From: Allium sativum
Lineage: Eukaryota; Streptophyta; Magnoliopsida; Asparagales; Amaryllidaceae
Assembly: GCA_030737875.1 (NCBI GenBank)
Contig: CM060926.1
Coordinates: forward strand, 159,971,579 to 160,035,578
Direction: 5' to 3'
Length of the DNA: 64,000 bases
This document shows, one piece after another, positions 36,461 to 48,714 of this stretch. The translations under genes and the position numbers were made by a program. The stretch's first letter is position 1, and each line of letters opens with the position of its first letter. The notes under the pieces were generated by a model. It made no database searches, was not told the DNA's origin, and saw only the letters and a program-made list of their open reading frames with translations.

Positions 36461-37744
36461 TGAAAGGTCGGTCTACGACTTAAGCAGGATCAGCAATATG
36501 GATATGAAGAATGTATGTGATAAACTAACTTCTATATTTACAATAGTTATGCAAATAAATAAGAGATAGTGAAATATATCACAAATAAAAAGAAGTAAAG
36601 TAAAGTAAAAATACTAGGGCTTTTTATACTGGTTTGGAACATCGTCCTACGTCCAGTCCCAGACCTCTCTCTGGATTTTCACTAATCAACAACCTCGCTT
36701 CACCTGGAGGAACAGGTTCACAACATCTGGGCAGCCGAACGGGATTTCATGCCTCTATCAACACGAGGACTTCATAACTTTCCTCTTAACAACACGAGGA
36801 CTTCACAACTTTCCTTTAGCAACACGGAGGACTTCAACCAAGATAAATAATCTTCTAGTTTGACAATATGTGTTCTTAATAGCACGAATTTATCAATTCT
36901 TGTACAACCTTCCTATAATCTTATCCTCGACTATATACTTTGAATGCGCAGATTTAAGGAAGTAGAATGCTTGTTGAATCAAATGATATTAATTTGATTC
37001 AAGGATTCAACAAGTATTTGAAACTTGGAGAGCTTTTGTTTTGCAAAGAATATGAAAATACAATTCAAAAATTAGAGAGAATATAGAATGATTTTTTTGG
37101 TGATTGTAAAACAAGTTTGAAGTTGTTTATATAATAATAGAAAGGTAGTAATTCTTCATGAAGAGTTTCTATAAAAAGTATTGTCCATTTTCTTTGATTA
37201 TTGAATAGAAATCTCTTCACAAATAGAAGCAGCCTTTCAGAAAAAGCTTGCTGTTTGAAAACGGTCGACTGGTAAATTTCAACCAGCCGACTAGTTGAAT
37301 TTAATTAAAACTAAATGTCCAGAAAATAGCCGTTATGTGCAAAAACACATTGACCGGTCGACTTGTTGAACTGAGAAATGTTTATTTCAAAACAGAAACA
37401 TGAACGGTCGACTAGTGGTATTTTGGGCGGTCGACCGTTTTATTGTTGTGGACCGGAGGACCTCGGTCCACAGTTTAGATCACTCGGCACTCTTTCCCGG
37501 TCGGAGCCTGGACCATTTGGGCTTTTTCTATGACTTTTCAATTCCTCAAATATACAGATTTCAGCAGCGAAGATATGATATTACTTTATAAATTGTTTTG
37601 TGCATTCGTGCCATACTTTAAGGATAGATATTTACATATTTCTAACATGACTCAATGTATATATATATATAAAACCTTATCTTTATGAAATGATCTTCAT
37701 TGCCACTTTATATGTTGGCATCGATCAAAATCTTATTCTCAACA
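36461..37744 (-). mobile_element. Z 5' LTR
   Basis: 1284 bp, collinear with the other LTR and shorter mainly through loss of one GTCGAC unit and microsatellite contraction. A TATA-like word (TATATAAAC on the minus strand) lies at about 37127-37135. Confidence 0.85.
37261..37435. repeat. GTCGAC palindrome array, Z 5' LTR
   Basis: Four GTCGAC sites remain (about 37263, 37357, 37404, 37427). On the minus strand the array ends about 125 bp before the TATA-like word. Confidence 0.75.
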
Positions 37745-40675
37745 TATATTTTTAAAATAAATAAATTGGATTTTAAATGGTTTTCAAAATAACCAGAATT
37801 TCCAATATATAAATTGGAAATGGATTTAAAATCGAAATTGTCTTTGGAATATTTCGATGTTGGATTTCGTGATTATGCATATATTATTATGGAAATTTGA
37901 AAGATATATATATATATATATCGTTATTTCCAATATGATATTTGTTGGTCGTAGAATTTGATATTGAATATAAGTCGATATATTTTCTATTCAGAGCCTT
38001 CTATTTAATATCAAATGGGATTTGGGTTTATGGTGAATGGTGTCTTCATTAACACTGTTCTTAAACCTAGTTTAGAAAATGATTAAATCTTTTTATTTAG
38101 ATTTAATGAAGTATACCAATTAAATAATATGTAATTGTAATTGAATTGGATTTATCGTGAACTGTGTTTTAATGACATTCAATCTTTAACCCGATTTACA
38201 GTGAAATGGGATTTGGAATTTATAAATCTTTTGTTAAGATTTAAAGAAGGTTTTCCAAAGTAAAGTTTCCAATTTAACATATTAAATTGGAATTGAATGG
38301 AATTCGATTTGGCGATAATCGAAGTAAGCTTCTACAGAGGAAGACGGTTAATCAATACGGAATTTAAAAGGCCTTGTCGTTATTCCATTTATATTATCGG
38401 TTGGATATGGAAGTTTATATCGATTACATATATCGATTCGTTTTCCATGAAGATTCCATTGTCAATGGAATGTGATTTTTGGTTGTCGTGAATGGTATCT
38501 TTAAAAATACTGTTCTTATACCCAACGGAGTTAAGAAAATCAGAAACTAACTGGAGATTAGTTAAGTTGAATGGTTTTCTAGGTATTGATCTGAAGTTGG
38601 TTTCGGCCTGTGGGGTTAATGCTTAGGGAATTGTTCACTTGCTAATTTACGGTTAAGGGCTGATGGAATGTAATGTGATTTCGGGGTTTATCGTGAACCG
38701 TGTCTAAATGACATTGGTTCTTTAACCCAGTTAAAAGACAACTTATGATTTCCCAAGTTAAATAATCATTAATATTGAATTTTGGGAAGATTAAAACCAA
38801 GTGGAGTTTTAATGAATCTTTAATTAGACTGAAATGGTTGAGAATGGAGTTTCACCAGTTTTACTCCAGGCGTAGTTAAATCTTTAATTAGATTTGAACG
38901 TGAAATTGTAATTGAATTTACCGATAACACTGTGGTGTTAGATATGAAGTATTACTAGTTTTACTTCATGGGATGAATAGGTTGGGGTTGGGAAATTAAA
39001 ACAAATAATTACTTCGGTAGGGTTCGTTAATCCTGACTAGTTGGATAAACCATAATTTGGTTTGAATTGATAATCCAAAAGAAGATTAAAGAATAAATTT
39101 AAAGAATTTATCTTTGATAAAATTAATGGGAAACTTTCCCAAAATATAAGAATGTTTGAATAAAAGAATATTCTGAATTGGAATGAGGCGTATGTTGTGT
39201 TTTATAGCACTTCTTTATTATATACGCAAGTTGTTCAGAAAGGCCGGGTTTATCCCATTTTGAATAACTAATTCGGCGATGTGTCGAGGATGAAGACGAT
39301 GGTGGAAGACCGGAGGTCTTCACATCGTTTGGATAATTACTGATGATCTTGACTGGGCTATACACCCAAGAGGAGGAAATCAGTTGGTGATCGTCCAGTA
39401 CTTGGAGATCGATGGATATGCGAGGAATAAGGTTCCTCCGGTTTTGATTATACCCAGGACGGACTTGTAAATGGATGTGTGTCTGACATCGGATTTCATT
39501 CTGTGTGATTGATATACATCGGTTGCATATCGTGAATTGCCTGTGTAGCATGTTGAGATGCAAATGATCAAGGCTTCTGTTGAAAAGCAGAGTCTTGTGG
39601 TTGATGGTCAAAGCACGGCTTTAATACAGCGTAGCTTTGTGTAGCGTTAATTCGCGAGCCTCACACCCCGGTGTGAACCAGAAACGGGGGAGGATTGCAG
39701 GGAGGGCATGTGTTTCCTTCTAGCTAGGAGTGGTGTCAGCGTTTTACACGCCCTGGCATTTCACTTATGTAGATGATGGATTTCGAGGCGCCTTAGTTAT
39801 ATCAGTCGATCCGGGGCCAATGGAGTCATTTGGCTCATTTACGTGGGGAAACGCATTGTTCAGGCATTATAATCCACATTTAGTGGATCGGCCCTGAAGA
39901 TCCAAGGCGCAGTTGCGGCTGTTCCGGAGACATGGGCTAGATTGTCTCAAAGCGGTAAGGATGATCCCTTGCCTTGGTTCACAAATAGAAATCCAACTTT
40001 CAGTACGTGACTTTGCGGTTTTGATTGTAGAACCTATATATGGTGACATAGTGGTATGGGGCACTTATGCCGTCTATGATTGATACTTATAATTGAAATT
40101 GTTTTGACACTATGCACTTATAGTAATAATAAAAGATGAAATTTCACGTACCAAGCATTTTTGGCTATTATAAGGTAAAAACTCTATCCTCCGGCTTGCG
40201 TTGCATTGTGTGATGGGACCTGAGTCTTATAATAGCTTCATTGATCTTTATTTAGCATTGCGCTATTTGTTTTATGCACTGGTATTCTTGGGAGGAAATC
40301 CATTCCGTGTTATACGGCGTGGTCCCTTGGTTTACGAAACTTTAATATAAAGATTAAATAACCGTTTTAGTTCTCACACCAGTCACATAACTGACCTGGA
40401 GTTTATTGTTTTAACCTAAGCTCTGGGTTCCCCTATTTTCCACACGGGCAGCTAGTAGTTTTGGGTTTTGCAGATTTATATTCATAGGATCCTGATTTAC
40501 AGCTGGAACGATATCCGAAAAGCTCTGTATCCGTATACCCCTTTCTGTTGTGTTTTGTATTATTTTCCGCTGCTTTGTAATGTATTGTAATCTCTGATAT
40601 TTACCAAATGTATTTTATTTGTTCATACTCTGTATATTCTTGTATTCTGATGGAATTGTTGTAATAAGCAATGAA
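37745..40675 (+). mobile_element. X2 3' LTR, second part, truncated
   Basis: Collinear with 16630-17514 plus 27012-29075. It stops at AAGCAATGAA (40675), so the last 82 bp or so of the LTR, including the terminal CA, are missing. X1 resumes at the next base. The uninterrupted Y target site is visible at about 38627. Confidence 0.85.
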
Positions 40676-43575
40676 CAAGTACGTCCAAACGGCTACCACT
40701 TTAGCCCCTTCATGGTAGCTACTCCAATCATGAGCATCAGTAGCACCCATCCATTCGATGTGAAGATCGTCGGTCTTGCACCGTCTTCAATTTCTTCGAC
40801 TTTTCGTCATATCAGTTTTTCAGAATGGGTTAAATCCGACATTTTTGAATAACTCGCGTATCTTATAATCAAGTGCTATAACAACACATCATACGCCTCA
40901 TTCCAATCCAGAATATTCTTTTATTCAAATATTCTCATCATTAGGGAATAGGTTCCCATTAATTTTATCAAAAATAAATTCTTTTTAATTTATTCTTTAA
41001 TCTTCCTTTGGATTATCAAACCATATTAAGGTTTTCCAAACTAGTCGGGATTAGCGAACTACACCGAAGTAATCGTTTATTTTATTTCCCAATCCCAACC
41101 TATTCATCCCATGGAGCAAAACTGGTAATACTCCATATCTAACACCACGGTGTTATCGGTAAATATTAATTACCATTTCACGTTCAAATCTAATTAAAGA
41201 TTTAGCTATCGCCTGGAGTAAAACTGGTGGTACTCCATTTTTGATCATTTTCTTGAATCGATAATTTTAATTATCACATTCACTTTTCAATCTAATCAAA
41301 GATTCATTAAAACTCCATTTAGTTTTAATCGTCCCAAAAATCAATATAAATGATTATTCAAAGCTAAGAAATTAATCTGATCTTTAACTGGGTTAAAGAA
41401 CCAATGTCATTTAGAACACGGTTCACGATAAACCCAAAATCACATTCCATTACATCAGTCTCTAACCGTAAATTAGTAAGAGAACAATTCCCTAAGTATT
41501 AATCCCGAAGGCCGAAACCAACATCAGATCAATACCCAGGAAACCATTCAACTTAGCTAGTCTCCAGTTAGTTTCTAATTTCCTTAACTCCATTGGGTTT
41601 AAGAATCGTATTTTTAAAGATACCATTCACGACAAACCCAAAATCCTATTTCCATTGTTAATCGGGTTAAAGAACAAGTGTTATTCAAAACACCGTTCAC
41701 GATAAACCCAAAAACAAATTTCAATTCAATTCCAATTAAATATTAATTAATTGGTAAACTTCATTAAATCATAATAAAAAGATTTAATATTTTCTCAATT
41801 GGGTTTAATAACAGTGTTAATGTAGAAACCGTTCACGACAAACCCAAAATCCAATTTGATATCAAATACAGGGCTCTGAATAGAAAATATATCGGCTTAT
41901 ATTCAATATCAAATTCTGAAACCAACAAATATCGTATTGGAATGGCGATATATATATATCTTCCATATTCCCCCATAATATCCGTATAACCACGGAATCC
42001 AATATCGAAATATTCCGAAGATAATTTCAATTCAAATTCATTCTAATTCATACATTGGAAAATTCTGGTTATTTTAAAACCATTTCAAATCCAATTTATT
42101 TATTTCTAAAAATAAATAAATTATTTTTCTAGTTAATAACTTGTTCATTTCGTTAGAAATATATTTTTATCTATTCAAAACCAGAATTTTTCATCCAAAA
42201 TCTTTCCAAATCATTTATTATGATTTTACATAATTTTTCCATATTTTTAGTAATTTTATTATTGCCCGTACAGTTGGTTTCCAATAACGGCCACCGAACT
42301 GCATCTATAACGACCTTTTCTGAAATTGATTTAAACATATCCCCAAATCTAACCGTTAGATTTCAAATCTCTTGTATTCATTGGAAATCTCTTTTCGATA
42401 CGAACCCAACGGTTCTGGTTTTTGGAGAATCCGACGGCTGGATCTCCCGTAATGTCCATTTGAAGTTAAAGGTCGAAATTCGCGAACAACCTCTGCGCGG
42501 CGCGTTCTATTCAGGCCATTATAATATATATAATATATATATTATATTTTTCTTCGATATCCATTTAAAACAAATTTTATAAAACGTTTTAAATTCGTTT
42601 CAAAAACGATTTCCACTTCCATTTCAGATTCAAATCAAAATTGAATTTTCCATTATAAATTCGTTTTAAATCATTTCAAATGGAATTCAATTTCATGTTA
42701 AATTCATTTCAATCAATTTCAGTTCTACATTAAATTCATTTCAATCAATTCCAATTCTATTTTAAATTCATTTCAATCGATTTCAATTCTGTTTTAAATC
42801 CATTTTAATCGATTCAATTCTATTTCAATTTTTGAAACGATAATATTTTCCAAAATATCCGATTTTGAAATCACTTTTCGATATTCATTATAAAATGAAT
42901 AAAATCGACAAAATTCTCGTTCGTGTTAAAAAGGCGTTTAACTAATTAACACGGCTTCACATTTCAATATTCACTGAATATTATTTTAAAATATTCATTA
43001 ATTCTGAACTGGAATCAGACTCCATCATTTACCATATAATTTTATTTATATGGATTTCAACATCATATATATATACAACAATAATGATTAGCAATCATTA
43101 AAAATTCAAACAACATCCAACGCACATTCTACAACTGTATAAGCATTAAAATAAATAAATAACGCTTATACAGGCTGTCAAACCATTATTTGACATACCA
43201 GTAATTATTGGGATCAGTGTATGTCAAATATTATCCTAATACCCATGTGGGGTTTTCAAACAACAAATACTGTTTATTATTTGTGCATTTGGGCGATCTG
43301 TAAAATTTATTATCCCAATCAATATCAGATAAATATGTGTACATAGACAAACCATCCGATTTGTAAATGAATGTTTATTTTATTTTCATTTCATAATAAA
43401 TTATATATTTATTTTATATAAATAATTTTTATATACATTAATAACAATACATGACAATCACAATCAATTTTTACATCACAATACAATCAAACAAGTCGTC
43501 CATGGTCTGTGGACGACGGGGAGCAGTTCATATGTGCAGTTACAAAATAATTTAAATAACTGTACAAAAATAATA

Positions 43576-43590
43576 GTGAGAAGTTCTCAC
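43576..43590. repeat. Conserved palindrome (X1)
   Basis: GTGAGAAGTTCTCAC on the plus strand, the same element as at 15244. Confidence 0.6.
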
Positions 43591-43859
43591 ATTGGGATCC
43601 ACTCTATCAGTTTTATCTGAATTTATTGTTCGGTTCGGGTTTGAATTTGCCTGAAATTCCAACGTGCTCTGTTTTAGACGCGGTTGGTCTTTTTGTGAAG
43701 TCTTGTCCCCACGATCGCAACGGATCCAGTTTCGCGCGATTCTGTCCTCGTATGAGAAAGTTATGACGAACAACGCATTAATTACATTTGATAATTTAAG
43801 TGGGTAATTAAATAAAATTAACAACATAATTAAAACGTTATAAAAACCATTACCCTTTC

Positions 43860-44260
43860 TACCCTCTTCTTTCATGTTCTGTTATCTTCAAACCTAATTA
43901 ATCGAATCAGAGACACCCTATGCGCCACCACATCAGACCGCTGGACGTCGATCGGCTAGCACCACGAGGTGTGCCTTCACGCCACCCTCCCCCAGCCTGA
44001 AAATGGATGAATTCGATTGCCCCATCGTCGTGGAAAACCATCTCTAACTTCTCGATCTCGAGCTTTGAATTTGCGAAAACCTGGTCACCATTCTTCATCT
44101 CCACCGTTGGATGGGTAGAGCGCGGAGAGCTTAGCATTTTTTCCTTTGGATGACCTTGGTTTCATCGCAATGATTTGGAGATCTGGAAGGAAGAAGATCG
44201 GAGCAGAAATCAGCTGTAAAACGCTTGTGACGGCGCAACGAATAGGAAATTAGTGTTTTA
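43860..44260 (-). promoter_or_regulatory. X1-specific transcript leader, possibly captured DNA
   Basis: On the minus strand the region follows a TATA-like ATATATAAATATGG (about 44283-44296). It contains a 76-codon frame (44137-43907) with VEMKNGDQVFANSKLEIEK and VFHDDGAIEFIHFQAGGG. Composition is richer in GC than the rest of the LTR. I do not recognise the frame. It occupies the place of the GC-rich leader of X2 but is unrelated to it. Confidence 0.4.
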
Positions 44261-45176
44261 GGAAATTTTCTAATTGGCCCCCATATTTATATATTATATT
44301 TAATTCCAAAAATGTTTGATTTTACATCTGAACTCCAAATTGAACCGAATGACAGTTGCCCTAGCTAATTACCCCAATTGTGGACACAATGGGATATGTG
44401 TCGTAACCCAACTCGGCTGTTATGATCAGTTTTTCTTTAAATTAAAATATAAATCAATATATATTTAATTTAAATGTACATTTCAAATTACCGGGGCCAC
44501 ATACAAACTCTAAAAATTCCAAAAAAATTATTTATAGCTTCGTATTGACGATACGGTCCTAGCAAAGCTAATTTTGTCAAATTTAAAGACCGTTTGAAAA
44601 ATGGTCATTTTCTTGTCGATTCAAATTGACTGAAACTGTCAAAACACATTTTCTTTTGCCACGCTCACATATTAATCCCAAAAATAATGAATTTTGGAAT
44701 CTAGCAATACATCCCAAATCCAACAAAAGTTGTTTCATCAAAAACGGAGGTCGTTTGCAAAACGACTATTTTTTAAGGGCCATATTTATTCCATAGCGAC
44801 TATTCTGAATCTTCAACCGGTCATAACTTTTGATTCCCGTTATGAAATTTCAATCTTTCTGATTCGTTAGAAATATATTTTTAAATAGATTTAGATATTT
44901 CTGGTTTCAATAAAGTCCAGTTTATTTTGAATCTTGTACATTCATTTGAAATATGAAATCGAATTTTCAAACTACCGCGCCATTTTTAATTCCTTTTATA
45001 ATTAAAATAAATATTTATATTCTAACTTTGATTAATATAAATATATACGTTCTAATTCTATTCAAAATAAATTTCTGGTCGTTATTATTTAAAATAAATC
45101 ATTTTAAATATTCAAAATTCATTAAAATTTCCAAAATAAAAATTTTAAATTGGTTCGAATTTTCTGGGTTGTTACA

Positions 45177-45181
45177 GATTA
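45177..45181. repeat. Right target-site duplication of X1 (GATTA)
   Basis: Identical to 12150-12154. Confidence 0.85.
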
Positions 45182-45905
45182 TTTATCGTCCATGTGGCAG
45201 TAACATGTTGTTGTCTTCCACTTTCCCTTGCCGCTGTTAACAAGTAGTATTACTCACTGACACATAGATAGTACTCTAATATAAATAAATGTTTAACTAT
45301 GCTAATTTTAGATCGAAATTACATTGTTGTGTGTTCCATAGTCATCAAATTATTGCGTAACAAGTTTTTTCGGTCCTCTAAATTGCTATAATTTTGGGCC
45401 TAATTTTTGCTTCAATTAGTTAACAACTCCAAAGTATGGAATCAAAATGATATTTTGGCCAACAATTGATACAAAACTAATTTAATGAATATAATAATTC
45501 ACCTTTCACTCAATCAACTGACTGATCATTCCTTTAGTTTCCCCTGTAGTGATCTTATTATCATCGTACATTGGAAAAATGTTTGCCCTATTTAACTTGT
45601 CATTTTTCATCTTTTTATTTTTGTTTAAATAGAAGGGCGCCCGCTATATGTACTGTTGAAAGGATGTTGGGTTCACTGAATCAATGCATCTAGGTTCAGT
45701 TGTATTTTTTTACTTTTTCCTTTCTCAAGAAACTCAAATATTTATTCAAAAATGTATAATGGGGTGGTACTGGACTATCAAACACCTATGAATTCCATAA
45801 TTGAATATTTTGGAAACTTTTGTTAACTAGGCTTGCAGTTTTAAATATATAAACTTCCCAGATATGTCTGGTCTTCAAAGAGTTAGATCTTTAACATACA
45901 AGTTT
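45182..45905. other. Host DNA between X1 and W
   Basis: AT-rich DNA that was joined to the left host flank at 12154 before X1 inserted. A candidate exon begins at 45839. Otherwise no gene is seen. Confidence 0.45.
45839..45905 (+). other. Weak exon candidate interrupted by W (continues 55861-55905)
   Basis: After a TTGCAG acceptor-like word, one frame is open up to the W insertion point. After removing W and one AGTTT copy it stays open to a TGA at 55903-55905. Short readable parts are INFPDMSGLQRVRSLTY and, after W, KRGSRFMYTF. The protein is not recognised and the stretch is only about 36 codons, so chance is possible. Confidence 0.25.
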
Positions 45906-48514
45906 TGTAACGACCCGTATTCTACGCATCATAGGATCGTAGGATATTTATTTCTTTTACATACGAAGTCGTATGGTCATGTAACTTTGGGAGACGACTA
46001 TTGGGGTCATTTCCCATGTTCATGATTTTTCTCGATTTTTAAATGACCATTTTACCCCTAGTTGGCACTGTTTTGGCCATAACTTTTGACTGGAAAGGGA
46101 TTTTGACCTGAAACCACTTCCATTGGGCTTCGGATGATGGTTTCTCTTTCCGTAGAGTGGTCACATTAGGCAAACGGACTTACCGTTTGGGAGATATGGC
46201 TGAAACAAGTTTCAGATGGTGAAAAACAGCTTAATTGGGCTTAACCGGGTGATTAGCAGCTAGGCCCAGAGGGGAATTTCGGGTTTAGAGGTATAGGAGG
46301 ACTGATTAGGGTCAGGTTATCACTTTCATTTCAGTTTTGAGCCGCCACAAACCTCCTTGAGACCTTAGTAATGGCTTTCATCCTCTAAAACCACTCCAAA
46401 ACACATTTTAGTGAAGATTAAGCCTAAACTACATCAAAGCAAGGCCAAATAGCAACAAAGCAAGGTTGGAGCTGCTGCTATACATAGGAATTCGACCCAA
46501 ACAGAGAGTATTTCAGATTTGGTGTTTCATTTGTGGCCAAGGTGAGTGATTTGCATAGTTTTTGCACTAATTACGGTGATTAAGGGTAATTAGTGAAGAT
46601 TAGCGAATTTATACGTAAATAAATTCTGGAAAAATTCTTAAAATTCTAAAATAATGTTTTAAGGCTCTGTTATAAATTTGTGTTAATTTCGATGTGTTTT
46701 GCTAATCGTATGCTTAAACATGATTAAGAGGGATTATAGGAAAATGTGAGGTTTTAGCCACTTTAGATCCATTTTGGTTCATTTGAATTGTTGTTACGTG
46801 TTTGTGGTTGTTCTTACATGTTGCTATGACTCTATGGTATGTTTTATGATTGATTAGAATAGTTAGATTGGTCGAAAATGCCGTCGAATGGCGTAGAAAG
46901 CTAGCTGGAAAGTTGCAGAAGTGTGCAGGTTCCGAACCGGTTCGGATCGGAGGAAGGGGTCGGATCAGATTTGTGAACTGACCAAGGGAATTCGAACTGG
47001 ATTGGAACTTGTCACTGGAGGAGGCTTGGCGAGAAGGAAGGCCGTTTACTTGGAGTTGGAGTGGACAAGGGGATCGGATCGGAAGAATAATTGGAGGCCA
47101 GATCGGATCGACTTGGAGATGCAGGGCTCGGATCGGAAGTAAACATTTGAAAAAAAAACTAGTAAGATGGAAGGCCACGCGGATCAGATGACAAGGAGGG
47201 ATCGGATCGGAATACGTGAAGAAATGAGGGAGCGGATCGGAGCACTGGAAGGAAGGACACCCGAACCGACCCGGAGGAGGGTACCGACCCGACCCGAAGT
47301 GGAGTACCCGACCCGAACCGAATGGAAAGATGACAAGGAAGGAGGACCGACCCGAACCGATGAAGGTGATGACTCCCGACCCGAACCGACGCCACCGAAC
47401 CGAACCGTATTCTAGGGCTGTTACTGCACGACAACTCTTCTGAAGACCCACTCCAACTCGATCGAAACCCGAGATGCAAAGGAAGTCCAAATGAGAAGTT
47501 AGAGCTCAAGATTTAGATGGGAATCAATGAGTTCGCTTCATGGTTGGGCTTTGCTGCGGGACGCGTGCCAAGGAGTTATCGACGTCTATAGCTTTGGACC
47601 ACTATGGTAGGAGGTACGAAGGCGGATTCAGGGCCATTATGGCATCGGTAGAACCAAGGGCTACGACCAATGAAGTGGGTCATTGAAATGTTTGGTCATG
47701 ACTCCAAGTGTTTGGCTTGGTCACAGCAGGGTTTCTACAAGTCGGGATTCGTCGTTACCTCAGATTGTCTAGTGTTCCAAAGTGGTAGATGTCGTATGCT
47801 TTACGCACTGAGTGAGAGATGTGAGGATGGTTGATATGGATGATTTGTTTGCTATCATTGTGACATGCACACCCCACCCCGGTATTCTTACACTATTTAT
47901 TATGGCACCTTGGAGTATTGTACGGTATGTGGTACTAACTCTTTGGTTGCAGATCCAGGTCCAGGTATGGCTTAGTATACCTGTTATTATTCTGTTTAGA
48001 TGCTTATCGCTCATACCAGGCTTTATGTCTGACCTAGAGTTTTATGTCTCCTCTTATTACTCTGGGTGCTCACACGAGCAGGCTAGAGACAGGTTAGCTG
48101 GTGATGCACGGGTAGATGATCCGAAGACGAGCAGGAGGCTTCCACGTACTATATACATAATGTTCTCCCTGTGTTGTTGAAGATCACTGCTTGGGCATTG
48201 TTGGTGTATCTTCTACTTTAGCTTTCTTTGTTTAGAGACAGTAAATTTGGAAAATTGTAATAAGCTATATATGGATTTCCGCTGCTCTAATGATTGATGT
48301 TGATTTTAGTTATCAGCTTATGCACTGTCTCGCCTGTTTTATGTCAAGTATGTTATTATTATATTTTATCCCATGCGCTGTGAGACATCCTACAGGTTCC
48401 TTGATTAGTTCATTCTCTTCTTTCTTTTCTTCTAACGACCGTTCTGTGCTAGCTGGGCATGTGTACAGCGCACTTTCGGAGGAAATGCAGGCTGGTGCGG
48501 GACGGGCCGTCACA
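45906..48514 (+). mobile_element. W 5' LTR
   Basis: Starts TGTAACGACCCG and ends GGGCCGTCACA. Contains a GC-rich repeat region (46931-47410) and, at 48013-48082, the block shared with X2 and E1. No clear TATA box stands out. Confidence 0.95.
46931..47410. repeat. CGGATCGGA / ACCCGAACCG array in W 5' LTR
   Basis: The first part repeats GGATCGGA irregularly (to about 47250). The second part repeats CGACCCGAACCGA (47260-47405). The other LTR has the same at 54272-54751. A long antisense frame (46714-47490) crosses it and is a by-product of the repeat. Confidence 0.75.
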
Positions 48515-48516
48515 CT

Positions 48517-48528
48517 TGGTATCAGAGC
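48517..48528 (+). other. Primer binding site of W
   Basis: TGGTATCAGAGC two bases after the LTR end, as in Y. Confidence 0.9.
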
Positions 48529-48714
48529 TCTAGGTTGCGTAGTTAACCTAGGGAAGTTATCAGGGAGAGATAATATACGTATACGAGAGAGCGTATTTGT
48601 GATTACTTTGGTTTTTAAAAGCTATATATATATACTATTAGTAGTGTAAGGGTGAAGTCGTACTGCACTAGCACCACTATGGAGTCGTTAATCGTTTCCT
48701 TTTTCAGATTGACG

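Larger units (their letters stand above)
33486..37744 (-). mobile_element. Z: SIRE-like Ty1/Copia derivative, nested in X2 3' LTR
   Basis: Two LTRs, 36461-37744 (5' on the minus strand) and 33486-34816 (3'), flank 1644 bp of internal DNA. The LTRs run TGTTGAGAACAAGATT to CGACCTTTCA. A primer site, a polypurine tract and a gag fragment are present, but no protease, integrase, RT or RNase H. Target duplications are TTTAT on the left and TATAT on the right (four of five match), and the homologous X sequence near 16630 lacks the insertion. The coiled-coil gag with SIRE-like closing words suggests a Copia SIRE relative. Confidence 0.85.
13350..40675 (+). mobile_element. X2: non-autonomous LTR retrotransposon with giant LTRs, nested in X1
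   Basis: Order: 5' LTR (13350-17514 plus 27012-29157), primer site, short internal region, polypurine tract, 3' LTR (30209-33485 plus 37745-40675). Once Y and Z are removed, the 5' LTR is about 6.3 kb and the 3' LTR about 6.2 kb, the latter lacking the final 82 bp or so. The internal region encodes no gag or pol, so X2 needs enzymes from another element. The primer site and pre-polypurine words match the Tekay-like element W. It inserted antisense into X1; the right end and right duplication were lost by a small deletion. Confidence 0.85.
40676..45176 (-). mobile_element. X1 solo LTR, 5'-end portion
   Basis: The reverse complement of the first four-fifths of an X LTR, beginning TGTAACAACCCAG at 45176. 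It shares with X2 the GCAAACGACCTCCG block, the GTGAG/CTCAC palindrome (43576) and the CGCCGCGC block (about 42490-42510). Its leader between the TATA region and the palindrome differs completely from X2. Together with 12155-13349 it makes one LTR of about 5.7 kb with GATTA duplications. Confidence 0.85.

Noticed and set aside
42220..42582. 120-codon plus-strand frame inside X1
   Set aside because: It is antisense to the X LTR, covers a block conserved at DNA level in non-coding form elsewhere (16230-16450), and has no homologous frame there.
46714..47490. 258-codon antisense frame in the W 5' LTR (and 54055-54831 in the 3' LTR)
   Set aside because: It runs through the CGGATCGGA/ACCCGAACCG array, its product is repetitive, and both copies stay open only because the LTRs are young. 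No family recognised.
47812..48180. 122-codon frame in the W LTR, repeated at 55153-55521
   Set aside because: It lies wholly within the LTR, has no recognisable domain and is present twice only because LTRs are duplicated.
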